From Erythrobacter sp. SD-21 (GTDB lineage: Bacteria; Pseudomonadota; Alphaproteobacteria; Sphingomonadales; Sphingomonadaceae), in assembly GCF_000181515.1 (NCBI RefSeq), contig NZ_ABCG01000003.1:124001-188000 (forward strand): DNA of 64,000 nt. The letters run 5' to 3'. Below are positions 24,009 through 32,830 of the stretch, one piece after another. Position numbers and translations under genes: made by a program. The notes under the pieces were generated by a model that saw only the letters and a program-made list of their open reading frames with translations, searched no databases and was not told the DNA's origin. Each line of letters begins with the position of its first letter. Positions within the stretch are counted from its first letter, which is position 1.

Positions 24009-24176
24009 ATGAGTGCCCTGTTGGACGCGACCGATACGTCGCGCCGAACCCTGCGTGTCGCTGTCATCACTGCCGCCCTCGGCGTGGCAGGCATGTTCAC
24101 CGCCGCAGCGACTTTCGCTGCCGACGAGGCGCAGGCAGAGGAAACGCCGTCGCAAATCGCATCGGTGGAGCGCTAG
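24009..24176 (+). CDS. Small exported protein of unknown function
   Basis: A 55-residue reading frame with a good GAGGAG ribosome binding site eight bases before the ATG. Residues ~17-38 (VAVITAALGVAGMFTAAATF) form a signal-peptide-like helix with a likely cleavage site at TFAADEAQA. The mature part is only ~17 acidic residues. A GGAAC...CGGTT pair of boxes 90-70 bases upstream loosely resembles a stress sigma-factor promoter, but is not convincing. The stop overlaps that of the convergent transporter gene. I do not recognise a family. Confidence 0.6.
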   Translation: MSALLDATDTSRRTLRVAVITAALGVAGMFTAAATFAADEAQAEETPSQIASVER

Positions 24177-25063
24177 AGCGAGCTTTGCTCCGGCCGCTTC
24201 TTTCGGGTGGCCACCCAGCATCCCATCACGATGAGCACCGCACCCATGATGGTCGCGGCGCTCACGCCTTCGCCGAAATAGAGCCAGCCGAACAGCGAAG
24301 CCCAGAGAAAGCCGGTGTATTCGATCGGCACGAGCCGCTGCGTTTCGGCGCGTGCATAGGCCCAGGCGAGGAACAGCGCCGCTCCCACGGCGAGCAGCGC
24401 TCCTGCGCCGATCTCCAGCCACGCGCGCCCTTCCGGCCAGACGAGCAGGAAGGGGGCGCCTCCGAGCAGGACCAGCGTGACGACACCGTTCTGGAACGTG
24501 GTGACCTCGGCCGGTCTGGACACGAGCGCCTGCTGGCGTTGCAGGACGAGGTTCCATGCATAGAGCAGCGCCGACAGCCCGATAAGCAGTAGGCCCACCG
24601 TCGCGTCCTCCGTGAGTTTCTCGCGCCCGATCCTTCCGCCGATGATGACTACCACGCCCGTGAGGCCGAGCAGGGCCGCAAACACCGCGCGGCGTTCGAC
24701 CCGTTCGCCCAGCAGGAGAGCGGCGAGATAAAGCGCGATGAGCGGGGCTACGAAACTGATCGCGATCGCCTCGGCTAGCGGCAGTCGCACAAGCGAGGCG
24801 AAAAAGGTCCAGCCCATGAACGCGACGACAACCCCGCGGATGATGTGGACGCGCAAGACCGCCTTGCCGGGCATCCGCCCTCCGCGCAGCCACCAGATCG
24901 GCGCGATGACGAGGAAGCCGATAGCGCAGCGCAGCAGGTAGGCGCTGTAGGCGCCCACGGCGATGCTTGCGCTTTTCATGACGGCGTCCATTGCGGAAAA
25001 CAGGGCGATCCCCGCCATGGTGGCCAGGATAGGCCGGATCGAATGATCGGGGTTGCGCATCAT
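24173..25063 (-). CDS. DMT superfamily (EamA) transporter
   Basis: A 296-residue inner-membrane protein with about ten transmembrane helices arranged as two EamA repeats, the first near residues 8-135 and the second near 150-285. Motifs such as LALAAALLLGERVERRA-like ALLLGERVERRA and GEGVSAATIMGAVLIV are typical of metabolite exporters. The substrate is unknown. Start is one of two tandem ATG codons (25063 or 25060); a much longer frame upstream is low in membrane character and unlikely. Confidence 0.88.
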   Translation of the reverse strand: MMRNPDHSIRPILATMAGIALFSAMDAVMKSASIAVGAYSAYLLRCAIGFLVIAPIWWLRGGRMPGKAVLRVHIIRGVVVAFMGWTFFASLVRLPLAEAIAISFVAPLIALYLAALLLGERVERRAVFAALLGLTGVVVIIGGRIGREKLTEDATVGLLLIGLSALLYAWNLVLQRQQALVSRPAEVTTFQNGVVTLVLLGGAPFLLVWPEGRAWLEIGAGALLAVGAALFLAWAYARAETQRLVPIEYTGFLWASLFGWLYFGEGVSAATIMGAVLIVMGCWVATRKKRPEQSSL

Positions 25064-25206
25064 CGCTGCCCTAGTGCGCTTTGCCTCATGCGTCACCCGG
25101 TTCAGCGGTGGGTAAGCCTCGATACTCGATTGTAGGGACAGGTATAGTATAGATAGCGCCGGGAACGCGGTTCGATTATCGCGCTCGATATTTACTGGTG
25201 GGCCCA

Positions 25207-26634
25207 ATGAAACGACTGACGACCATGACCGGAACCGCACTTGTTGCGGTCCTCCTCGCTGCTTCGGCCGGTGCGCGGGAAGCTGCGCCGGAGAGCCTGT
25301 TGCCGCAGCCCAAGCCGGCGACTGCTCCCGCATCGCCGCCCGAGCCCGCGCCGGCTCCGGCTCCGGCGAAAGGCCAGACGGTCGATGAGGCATTTGGCGA
25401 TATCCGGATGTCGAGCGGGGAGATCGTGCAGGAAATCCCCTCGCTGGAAGGCGTGTGGACCGTGGCGCAGGCGCAGGAATTGCTCGACTTCATTCCGGGG
25501 ATGAAGGCGGAAGGACTCAACCCATCGGACTACCGGGTCGAAGCGCTGACCGCCGCCATTGCCGCAGGCGAAGGCGAAAAGCTAAGCAAGCTGGCCAGCG
25601 AGATTTTCGTCTGGCTGGTCGAGGACCTGCGCGACGGCCGCACGCCGATGGATTCGCGCCGCCAGTGGTTCGTCGTCGATCCCGATGCGGACCGCCTGCC
25701 GACGTGGAAGCTGCTCGAAGACGCGCTGGCGAGCGGAGACATTGCCGCCACGCTGACCTCGCTCAATCCCAAGCATCCCGATTACGCCGCCCTGCGCGCG
25801 GAACTGGCAACCGCGACCGATCCGGCGCGCATCAAGCTGATCCGTGCGAATATGGATCGCTGGCGCTGGCTGCCACAGGATCTGGGGCGCCAGTACCTCG
25901 TCACCAATGTGCCCGAATATATGCTCCGGCTGACGGTCAACGGCCGGATCATCAAGAGCTACCGCACCATCGTAGGCAAGCCGGGCCGCACGGCGACCCC
26001 GCAGCTGGCCGAAATGGTCGAGGCTGTCATCTTCAATCCCACCTGGACCGTGCCGCAATCGATCGTGGTCGGCGAAGGGCTGGGCAACAAGGTACTGAAT
26101 AACCCGGGCTGGGCGCGCAACGCCGGCTACAAGGCGACCAAGGGCGCCAATGGCTGGATTACTGTTGTCCAGCAGCCCGGACCGACCAATTCGCTCGGCC
26201 TGATGAAACTCGACATGCCCAACGAGCACGCCATCTTTCTCCACGACACGCCCAGCCGTCACCTTTTCAACCAGGACGCGCGCGCGTTGAGCCATGGCTG
26301 CATCCGCGTGAAGGGCGCGCGCGAACTGGCGATGACCATGTCCATGCTCGGCAACGCAAGCAACCGTGCCGATATTCCCGCGATCCAGGAGGAAGTCTCC
26401 GAGATCACCATGAGCGGCGAATACACGCGCTACGAAATGAAGAAGCAGTGGCCGGTCTACATCACCTACTTCACCATGGCGACCGATGTGAATGGCGAGA
26501 TGAAGACCTTCAGGGACATTTACGACCGCGACAAGCCGGTGCTCGCAGCGCTCGATGCACCGCGTCAGGAAAACCGTGCGCGGGAAACCAGCGAAGAAGC
26601 GGTCGAAATCATCGACGACATGCAGACGAGCTAG
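25207..26634 (+). CDS. L,D-transpeptidase, YcbB/LdtD type
   Basis: A 475-residue periplasmic enzyme that forms 3-3 cross-links in peptidoglycan, or related bonds. It has a signal peptide cleaved near AAGAREA, a Pro-rich linker, a peptidoglycan-binding-like region and the YkuD catalytic domain. The catalytic motif is SHGCIRV, with His363 and Cys365, preceded by IFLHDTPSRHLF. Length and order fit the YcbB group. It faces a second, unrelated-looking L,D-transpeptidase-type gene with 20 bases between the stops. Confidence 0.93.
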   Translation: MKRLTTMTGTALVAVLLAASAGAREAAPESLLPQPKPATAPASPPEPAPAPAPAKGQTVDEAFGDIRMSSGEIVQEIPSLEGVWTVAQAQELLDFIPGMKAEGLNPSDYRVEALTAAIAAGEGEKLSKLASEIFVWLVEDLRDGRTPMDSRRQWFVVDPDADRLPTWKLLEDALASGDIAATLTSLNPKHPDYAALRAELATATDPARIKLIRANMDRWRWLPQDLGRQYLVTNVPEYMLRLTVNGRIIKSYRTIVGKPGRTATPQLAEMVEAVIFNPTWTVPQSIVVGEGLGNKVLNNPGWARNAGYKATKGANGWITVVQQPGPTNSLGLMKLDMPNEHAIFLHDTPSRHLFNQDARALSHGCIRVKGARELAMTMSMLGNASNRADIPAIQEEVSEITMSGEYTRYEMKKQWPVYITYFTMATDVNGEMKTFRDIYDRDKPVLAALDAPRQENRARETSEEAVEIIDDMQTS

Positions 26635-26654
26635 ACGATCGCTCCGTCGGCCTG

Positions 26655-27362
26655 TCAGAAGACTCCGGGGTTGGTCCGCTCGAAGGTCCCACCACCCGGG
26701 CCACGGAGCAATTCCGTCTGGGTGACCGGCGGCGCGACGCGGCTGCCGTCTTCGGCGAGGCCAAGGCTTTCCGCATAGAGCAGGCGACCGCCCGACAGCT
26801 TCAGCAGCACCGCGTCGAACTGGTCGGGCCCAAGCGCGAAACAGCCGTTGGAGCGCCCGAGGCGGCCCCAGCGGTCGATATGTTCGGGCCGCGCGTATTC
26901 GGCCTGGTGCATGACGATGGCGCGCGGCAGGGCCATATCGTTGGTCGGGTCGAGCCCGTCGAGGCGGATCGAGGTGCCGTAGAGGCCCGTGTACCAGCTG
27001 CGCGTCATATAGGCGCCGCGGCTGGTTGCCTCGCTGCCTTCGATGTTGGAATAGCGTTTGAGCCAGCCGTCATGTTCGCTGTCCGAACCGGTCCCGTGGC
27101 TGACGTGATAGCTTTCGACCCGCTCGTTCACGAGGTCGACGAAGTGGAAGCGGCGCCGCGAGGAATGCAGGCCGAAGTCGGCGATCCCGACGATGTCCCT
27201 CTTCCAGATGCCATCACCGACCCGGGCCAGCTGCTCGCGCGCGATGCCGATCAGCTGGGCGTCGCGGCTGGCCGTCGGGCGCGCCTGCGCAAACACCTGT
27301 GCCGGCGCGAGCGTGGCGACGCTGGCGGCGAGGGAGGTCTTGAGAAGGTCGCGGCGGTTCAT
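26655..27362 (-). CDS. Exported L,D-transpeptidase catalytic-domain protein (YkuD_2 type)
   Basis: A 235-residue secreted protein. The N terminus begins NRRDLLKTSLAASVATLAP, a Tat-like or Sec signal ending near VFAQARP. The catalytic domain resembles the murein L,D-transpeptidase catalytic domain family: HGTGSDSEHDGWLKRYSN, then GRSNGCFALGPDQF, where Cys is the nucleophile. It lies directly downstream of a deacetylase-fold operon on the same strand, beginning six bases after that operon's last stop in map order. The role in wall chemistry is inferred. Confidence 0.87.
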   Translation of the reverse strand: MNRRDLLKTSLAASVATLAPAQVFAQARPTASRDAQLIGIAREQLARVGDGIWKRDIVGIADFGLHSSRRRFHFVDLVNERVESYHVSHGTGSDSEHDGWLKRYSNIEGSEATSRGAYMTRSWYTGLYGTSIRLDGLDPTNDMALPRAIVMHQAEYARPEHIDRWGRLGRSNGCFALGPDQFDAVLLKLSGGRLLYAESLGLAEDGSRVAPPVTQTELLRGPGGGTFERTNPGVF

Positions 27363-27368
27363 ATCGTC

Positions 27369-28310
27369 CTATCCTATAGCATGGCCATTGCTACCGATAG
27401 CTGAACGCGCGAATTGGGCGTTCGTTCTGGCGCATGTCACCATCGAACGGGCGTGCCGCGCGCCGATTTCCCGCGGATCGGCGCCATATCCGCCACCCAG
27501 CGAGCTGGCGAGAGGCGCTCCGCGCGAGCGAACCGCCTGCACGACATAGGCGTCGCGGCGGTCCAGCCCCTCGTCGCTGAGATTTATGCGCCCAAGCCTG
27601 TCATCGCCATGGACGTCGACTCCGGCCTGATAGAGCACGAGGTCGGGATCGAAGCTTGCCAGCACTTGAGGCAGATGCCGGTCGAGCGCGTCGAGATAGC
27701 CATCATCGTCGATCCCGTCGGCCAGCGGCACGTCGAGGCTGGAGCGGGCCTTGCGGACCGGGAAGTTCTTCTCGGCGTGGAGCGAGAGCGTGAAGACATC
27801 GTCGCGCGTCGCCGTCAGGCTGGCCGTGCCGTCACCCTGATGCACGTCGAGATCGACGATGAGGATGCGCTCCGCATCGCCCTCGGCGATCAGGCGGTTG
27901 GCGGCGACGGCGAGGTCGTTGAACACGCAATAGCCCGCCCCGGTGTCGAACAGCGCATGGTGGCTACCGGCGGCCGAATTGGCAGCATAGCCATGGGGGC
28001 GCGCCAGCTGGGCGGCGAGCCATGTGCCGCCGTTGGTGTGCTGAACCCGCTGCGCGATATGCGGGGTGACGGGGAAGCCGATGCGCCGCTCCTTCGCTTG
28101 GGGGACACTGGCGGTGAAGACCTCGTCGACGTAATCGGGGCAGTGCACCGCCTCCAGCCAGCGGCGCGGCATCGGCGGCGGGGCATGTTCGCTCAGCGGA
28201 TAGCCGCTGGCCCTCAACGCCTCCATCACCGCCATGTATTTGTCGAACCGGAAAGTCCCGCGCGTGGGCGCAGGCGCCATGTAATCCGCGTGGTGAACGA
28301 CGTGGAGCAT
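27369..28310 (-). CDS. Histone deacetylase/AcuC/AphA superfamily hydrolase
   Basis: A 313-residue arginase-deacetylase-fold zinc hydrolase. The metal and active-site motifs are present: AAGSHHALFDTGAGYCVFND, then IVDLDVHQGDGTA, then LYQAGVDVHGDDRLG. Bacterial members remove acetyl groups from polyamines, lysines or acetoin-like substrates; the substrate here is unknown. The start ATG shares a base with the stop of the upstream membrane protein (TGATG), so the two are translationally coupled. Confidence 0.92.
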   Translation of the reverse strand: MLHVVHHADYMAPAPTRGTFRFDKYMAVMEALRASGYPLSEHAPPPMPRRWLEAVHCPDYVDEVFTASVPQAKERRIGFPVTPHIAQRVQHTNGGTWLAAQLARPHGYAANSAAGSHHALFDTGAGYCVFNDLAVAANRLIAEGDAERILIVDLDVHQGDGTASLTATRDDVFTLSLHAEKNFPVRKARSSLDVPLADGIDDDGYLDALDRHLPQVLASFDPDLVLYQAGVDVHGDDRLGRINLSDEGLDRRDAYVVQAVRSRGAPLASSLGGGYGADPREIGARHARSMVTCARTNAQFARSAIGSNGHAIG

Positions 28311-28735
28311 CAGCTTGGTTCTATCGGCCGCCCGTTGATCAGCGGACCCTTGCCTTGTTTCACGACAATGGGTGGAGCGGCACTGCGACCAGCACTCCTG
28401 CCGCCGGCGGTGAGGAGCCACACGAGGAGGCGCTTCAGTTTCTCGCCCGCGAGCACGGCGACCAGCGGCGCGAAAAGGAACACGACAAAGGCCTCGGCCT
28501 CGCGGTATTCGCGCATCAGGTGGAGGCCGGCCACCAGCCCGGCAAGCGGCGGGAGGCCGATCATGACCAGCGTCGGCAACGTGCCGAGGGCCTGTGCGAA
28601 CTGCCCCGGCCTCTCGCGGCCCATCCAGGCAAGCACGGCATGGATGACCGCGAGGAGGATGATCGCGCCGAACCACAGCAACAAGGCCTCGCGCCAGTAG
28701 GGCGAGAGCGAGCGCAGGAAGGCTTCGGCCATCAT
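28310..28735 (-). CDS. Conserved membrane protein of unknown function
   Basis: A 141-residue protein with three to four hydrophobic helices (about residues 17-37, 53-72 and 82-108). A polar C-terminal tail carries KQGKGPLINGRPIEPS. I do not recognise a family. It lies in a run of same-strand genes (ispG, thioredoxin-fold lipoprotein, this gene, deacetylase-like gene) with gaps of three bases or overlaps, so it is very likely part of the ispG operon. Confidence 0.75.
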   Translation of the reverse strand: MMAEAFLRSLSPYWREALLLWFGAIILLAVIHAVLAWMGRERPGQFAQALGTLPTLVMIGLPPLAGLVAGLHLMREYREAEAFVVFLFAPLVAVLAGEKLKRLLVWLLTAGGRSAGRSAAPPIVVKQGKGPLINGRPIEPS

Positions 28736-28738
28736 GGG

Positions 28739-29233
28739 TCAGCCGGCCAGTGCGGCGAGTTCTTCGTAGATCGCATCCTCGCTGCGGCTGGCGGCGTTGC
28801 GCCAGCTGGTCGCGGTCTTGGCGTTGAGAAGGGTGCCGAAAGGCGAGAGGACGAGCACATTGGGGGTGCCGGGCAGGTCCTCGAGGCCGAAGCGCGCGGC
28901 GATGTCGAGGTTATGCCCGTCGCCCGTCTGCGGCATGCCGACGTTGACGAAGACCAGTTCGTATTCGCGCTCGAGCAGTTCGGCAAAGCGCGGGGTCTCG
29001 AACAGGCCCGCCAGCGCGCGGCTGTCGTGCCACCAGTTGGCCCCCATCACCAGCATGACCTTTTTGCCATTCGCCAGAGCGCGCTCGAGTGCGGCATCAA
29101 CTTCGGTCGTCGCATCGCGCGACGTATCATAGGCGCGCGCTTCGGGGTGATGGTCCCCCGCGGTCCTCGGCGCCGACATGGCGCAAGCAGCAAGCGAAAG
29201 CGCGGCAGCGAGCGCCATTGCGATGCGCTTCAC
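28739..29233 (-). CDS. Thioredoxin-fold lipoprotein lacking CxxC
   Basis: A 164-residue lipoprotein with lipobox LAAC (Cys17) and a thioredoxin-like domain. The element [18 protein letters not shown] aligns with the strand and active-site loop of thioredoxins, but where CxxC would be there is WWHD (residues 67-70). [12 protein letters not shown] supplies the cis-Pro-like segment. It therefore should not do dithiol chemistry. Its stop overlaps nothing, but its start overlaps the ispG stop by four bases, so it is coupled to ispG. Confidence 0.8.
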   Translation of the reverse strand: MKRIAMALAAALSLAACAMSAPRTAGDHHPEARAYDTSRDATTEVDAALERALANGKKVMLVMGANWWHDSRALAGLFETPRFAELLEREYELVFVNVGMPQTGDGHNLDIAARFGLEDLPGTPNVLVLSPFGTLLNAKTATSWRNAASRSEDAIYEELAALAG

Positions 29234-30369
29234 TCGGCCGCCTCCGCGTGCGGGTCGAAGGCGATCTCTTCGCCGGCTTCAATAGCGGCGGCCTTTTCCT
29301 CGACGAGGCGGACGATGTGGTCGAGCATGTCCGCGCTTTCGATGTGGTGGTCCTTCACGCCGGAAAGATAGACCATGTGCTTGCCCGAACCGCCACCGGT
29401 GAGGCCGATATCGGTCTCGCGCGCTTCGCCGGGGCCGTTGACCACGCAGCCGAGGACCGAGAGGCTCATCGGCGTCTTGATATGTTCAAGGCGCTTTTCC
29501 AGCGTTTCCACCGTGCGAATGACATCGAAACCCTGGCGCGAACAGCTGGGGCAGGAGACGACGCGCACGCCGCGGGTGCGCAGGCCGAGCGCCTTCAGCA
29601 TTTCGAAGCCAACCTTCACTTCCTGCTCCGGCTCGGCGGACAGGCTCACGCGAATGGTGTCGCCGATGCCCGCCCACAGCAGGCTGCCGATGCCGATCGA
29701 ACTCTTCACCGTGCCGCCGATCAGGCCGCCCGCCTCGGTGATGCCGAGATGCAGCGGGCAGTCCACCGCCTCGGCAAGGCCGTGATAGGCCGCCACGGCG
29801 AGGAACACGTCACTGGCTTTCACCGCGACCTTGTATTCGTGGAAATCATGGTCCTGCAGCAGCTTGATATGATCGAGCGCGCTTTCGATCAGCGCTTCGG
29901 GACAAGGCTCGCCGTATTTCTCCAGCAGGTCCTTTTCGAGGCTGCCTGCGTTCACGCCGATGCGGATCGCGCAGCCGTTGGCCTTGGCCGCGCGCACGAC
30001 TTCGGCGACGCGTTCGCTGCTGCCGATATTGCCCGGATTGATGCGCAGGCAGGCCGCGCCCTTGTCGGCGGCTTCGAGCGCGCGCTTGTAGTGAAAGTGG
30101 ATGTCCGCGACGATCGGCACATTGGCCGCGCGCGTGATCTGGTCGAAATTCGCGGTCGATTCCTCGGTCGGGCAGGACACGCGAATGATGTCCGCGCCCA
30201 CGTCCTCGCAGCGGCGGATCTGGTCGATCGTCGCGCCCACATCCTCGGTGGGCGTGTTGGTCATGGTCTGCACCGAGATCGGCGCATCGCCGCCGACAGG
30301 GACATTGCCGATCATGATCTGGCGGGACGGACGGCGCTCGATATCGCGCCAGGGACGTACGGAAGACAT
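29230..30369 (-). CDS. ispG: 4-hydroxy-3-methylbut-2-enyl diphosphate synthase
   Basis: Penultimate enzyme of the MEP isoprenoid pathway, a [4Fe-4S] protein. The 379-residue length fits the common bacterial form. Cluster ligands lie in [14 protein letters not shown] and [11 protein letters not shown], and the TIM-barrel start ([20 protein letters not shown]) is clear. It leads a four-gene same-strand group through the deacetylase-like gene and lies 56 bases downstream of the FadL-type gene. Confidence 0.96.
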   Translation of the reverse strand: MSSVRPWRDIERRPSRQIMIGNVPVGGDAPISVQTMTNTPTEDVGATIDQIRRCEDVGADIIRVSCPTEESTANFDQITRAANVPIVADIHFHYKRALEAADKGAACLRINPGNIGSSERVAEVVRAAKANGCAIRIGVNAGSLEKDLLEKYGEPCPEALIESALDHIKLLQDHDFHEYKVAVKASDVFLAVAAYHGLAEAVDCPLHLGITEAGGLIGGTVKSSIGIGSLLWAGIGDTIRVSLSAEPEQEVKVGFEMLKALGLRTRGVRVVSCPSCSRQGFDVIRTVETLEKRLEHIKTPMSLSVLGCVVNGPGEARETDIGLTGGGSGKHMVYLSGVKDHHIESADMLDHIVRLVEEKAAAIEAGEEIAFDPHAEAAE

Positions 30370-30425
30370 GGGCGCGATATAGAGCGCCTAATGTGAAGGG
30401 GCAATGACGCGCCGTGCGGCGTGGA

Positions 30426-31733
30426 TCAGAAGCGCGCGCCCAGCGAAAAGGCGAGCACGTCGGCGTCGCCGCTGCTGTTGGAGCGGATGCGGGCGTCGAT
30501 GGCGGCCGGCGTGCCTTCGAAGAAAGTATCGGTGCGGTCGATCGGCTCGCTCTTCACAAAGACATGCGCATAGGCGAGGCTGGCGGAGAAGCGGTCGTTG
30601 ATATCGTAGCTCGCGCCGACCGACAGCCAGGTGCGGTCGCCATCGGGCACGCGCGTCGAACGAAACTCGTCGGTGATCGGCGAGGCGTCGAACATGGTGC
30701 CGGCGCGCAGGGTCAGCCGCTCGTTCACATCGTATTCGGCACCCAACGCCATGGAATAGGTGTCGCGATAGAACTGCTCGTTCACCTGCGGCTCGACGCC
30801 CTCGGGCTCGACGCGGATTTCGTCGAAATTGCTCCAGTTGTACCAGCGCCAGGTGCCGTAGACGCGCCACGGCGTGTCGGTGCCGAAGAGGACGCTGACC
30901 GTGGCGATGTCGGGGGTCGAAAGCGGCGCGGCGGCAGGCGTGGTGACGTTGTTCTCGGCCAGCAGGCCGGTGAGGCCGGAGAGGTCGAATTCGCCTTCCA
31001 GATCGTGATCGATGGCCGAACGGTAGTGCGCGCCGATGCGCACCGGATCGAAAGTGGCGGTGAAGCCGGCGTTCCAGCCGACCGAGATATCGTCACCGGT
31101 AATGCGCAATTCGGCATCGGGGTCGGCCGGATCGGGGTTCGGCACGGCGTTGGCCAGTTCGACTTTGATATACTGGATGTCCACTCCGGCGCCGATCGAG
31201 AAATTGTCGGATATCTTGTAAGCGACGCTCGGTTGGGCGTTCAGTGTGAAGAGATCCGAGGTGACGGAATCGTAACGGCCGAAGAAGTCCTCGTCGTAAT
31301 CGACGACGACGCCGAAGGGGCTGTTCACGCCAAGGCCGACCCACAAGCTGTCAGTGACCTGCGCGCTGGCGTAGATCGAGGGCACGACCAGCGGCTGGGC
31401 GAATGGACTGCCGCCGTCGCTGCCGGTTACGGGCAGGGTGGCGGGCAGGCCGGGCACGCTGCGCGTTGTGCCGGCGTCGGACTGGCGCGCGGTGACGAAG
31501 AGCGCCTGCGCGTTGGCCTCCACCTGGATGCCTTCGAGCTCGGTCATGCCGGCGGGATTGAAGAAGATCGTCGCCGGACTGTCGGCGGCCACCGCATTGC
31601 CCGAATAGGCTCGTCCCGCCTCTTTGGTCGATTGCTCCTGGATGTAGAAGCCGCCCGCATGGGCGGGGCTTGCGAGGACCATGCCGAGGCCGATGGCGAG
31701 GGCGGACGAAGCGGTTTTGGATGGGGGCGTCAT
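30426..31733 (-). CDS. OmpP1/FadL family outer-membrane transporter
   Basis: A 435-residue outer-membrane beta-barrel with a signal peptide (cleavage near PAHAGG). The mature N terminus GGFYIQEQSTKEAGRAYSG is the FadL hatch-type start, followed by NPAGMTELEG, another family marker. Alternating amphipathic strands run to a C-terminal Phe (FSLGARF), the usual BAM signal. Likely imports hydrophobic compounds such as fatty acids or aromatics. It diverges from zntB. Confidence 0.92.
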   Translation of the reverse strand: MTPPSKTASSALAIGLGMVLASPAHAGGFYIQEQSTKEAGRAYSGNAVAADSPATIFFNPAGMTELEGIQVEANAQALFVTARQSDAGTTRSVPGLPATLPVTGSDGGSPFAQPLVVPSIYASAQVTDSLWVGLGVNSPFGVVVDYDEDFFGRYDSVTSDLFTLNAQPSVAYKISDNFSIGAGVDIQYIKVELANAVPNPDPADPDAELRITGDDISVGWNAGFTATFDPVRIGAHYRSAIDHDLEGEFDLSGLTGLLAENNVTTPAAAPLSTPDIATVSVLFGTDTPWRVYGTWRWYNWSNFDEIRVEPEGVEPQVNEQFYRDTYSMALGAEYDVNERLTLRAGTMFDASPITDEFRSTRVPDGDRTWLSVGASYDINDRFSASLAYAHVFVKSEPIDRTDTFFEGTPAAIDARIRSNSSGDADVLAFSLGARF

Positions 31734-31825
31734 GGGCGAGGAACGCGCCAGCCGCGCGAGTGGTTTCCACCGCCCACTGCGCGGGACGCTGGCAATGGGC
31801 CACCGCTTGCGGCATCACTCCGGCG

Positions 31826-32827
31826 ATGAGCGAAGCAACCGACGACAACCAAACGGAAACTCCGCTGCTCTTCGGGCGCGTGCTCGACGGGAAGGGTGGC
31901 GCGAGGCCGATCGACTGGGCCGAAGCGCAAGGCTGGGGGCCCGCCGCGCAAGGAGAGGTGCTTTGGCTTCACCTCTGCCGCAGCCGCGAAGGCGTGCAGC
32001 AATGGCTCGAAACCGAACTCGGCATTCCCGAACCGACGGCGGAACTGCTCACCAGCGACCAGACCCGCCCGCGCGCCTTTCGCGAAGGCGCGACGCTGGT
32101 CGGCACTTTGCGCGGCATCAACTTCAACCCGGGCGCGGAACCGGAAGACATGATCTCGATGCAGCTGTGGTGCGACGGCAACCGGTTAATCACGCTGCGC
32201 CGCCATCCGCTGCAGACGCCGCGCGAAGTCGTCGCCCAGCTCGACAGCGGGTTCGGACCGGTCGATGCGGGGGCTACGATAACCCTGCTCGCCGAATACA
32301 TGATCGCGCGCATGAGCCAGTCGATCATCGACATGAACCAGGTGCTCGACGAGTTGGAGCATGACGATCCCGAAGAGCATGCCGAGGCGATGCTGAAGCG
32401 CATCTCTACCATTCGCCGCAATTGCCTTGCTCTAAAACGCCACATGGCGCCGCAGCACGAGGCGTTGGAACAGATCAGCCGTGACGCTCCGCACTGGTTC
32501 GAGGAGGAGGACCGCCGCGAGATCGCCGAGAGTATTGCGCGCCTGCGCCGCTATCTCGACGATATCGATATCAGCAAGGAAAGCGCGCTGGTGCTGCAGG
32601 ACGAATTGCGCGCCCGCAGCCTCGCTTCCTCGGAACACGCGACCTACATGCTCACCATCGTCGCCGGTATCTTCCTGCCGCTGGGGTTCCTCACCGGCCT
32701 TCTCGGTATCAATGTCGGCGGCATGCCGGGCATGGACGATCCAGACGCGTTCTGGGCCGTGGTGGTGCTCTGCGGTTTCCTGTTCGTAGCGCTGATCGTG
32801 GTCTTCCGGCGGCTGCGCTGGCTGTAG
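31826..32827 (+). CDS. zntB: CorA-family metal transporter, ZntB type
   Basis: A 333-residue 2-TM-GxN channel. The large cytoplasmic N-terminal domain is followed by two C-terminal helices. The signature after the first helix reads GINVGGMPG, with GIN rather than the GMN of Mg2+ CorA. This favours a ZntB-type Zn2+ carrier. The start MSEATDDNQTE is chosen because the longer frame upstream is Arg-rich noise. It converges on the DUF885 gene with three bases between stops. Confidence 0.88.
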   Translation: MSEATDDNQTETPLLFGRVLDGKGGARPIDWAEAQGWGPAAQGEVLWLHLCRSREGVQQWLETELGIPEPTAELLTSDQTRPRAFREGATLVGTLRGINFNPGAEPEDMISMQLWCDGNRLITLRRHPLQTPREVVAQLDSGFGPVDAGATITLLAEYMIARMSQSIIDMNQVLDELEHDDPEEHAEAMLKRISTIRRNCLALKRHMAPQHEALEQISRDAPHWFEEEDRREIAESIARLRRYLDDIDISKESALVLQDELRARSLASSEHATYMLTIVAGIFLPLGFLTGLLGINVGGMPGMDDPDAFWAVVVLCGFLFVALIVVFRRLRWL

Positions 32828-32830
32828 CGA

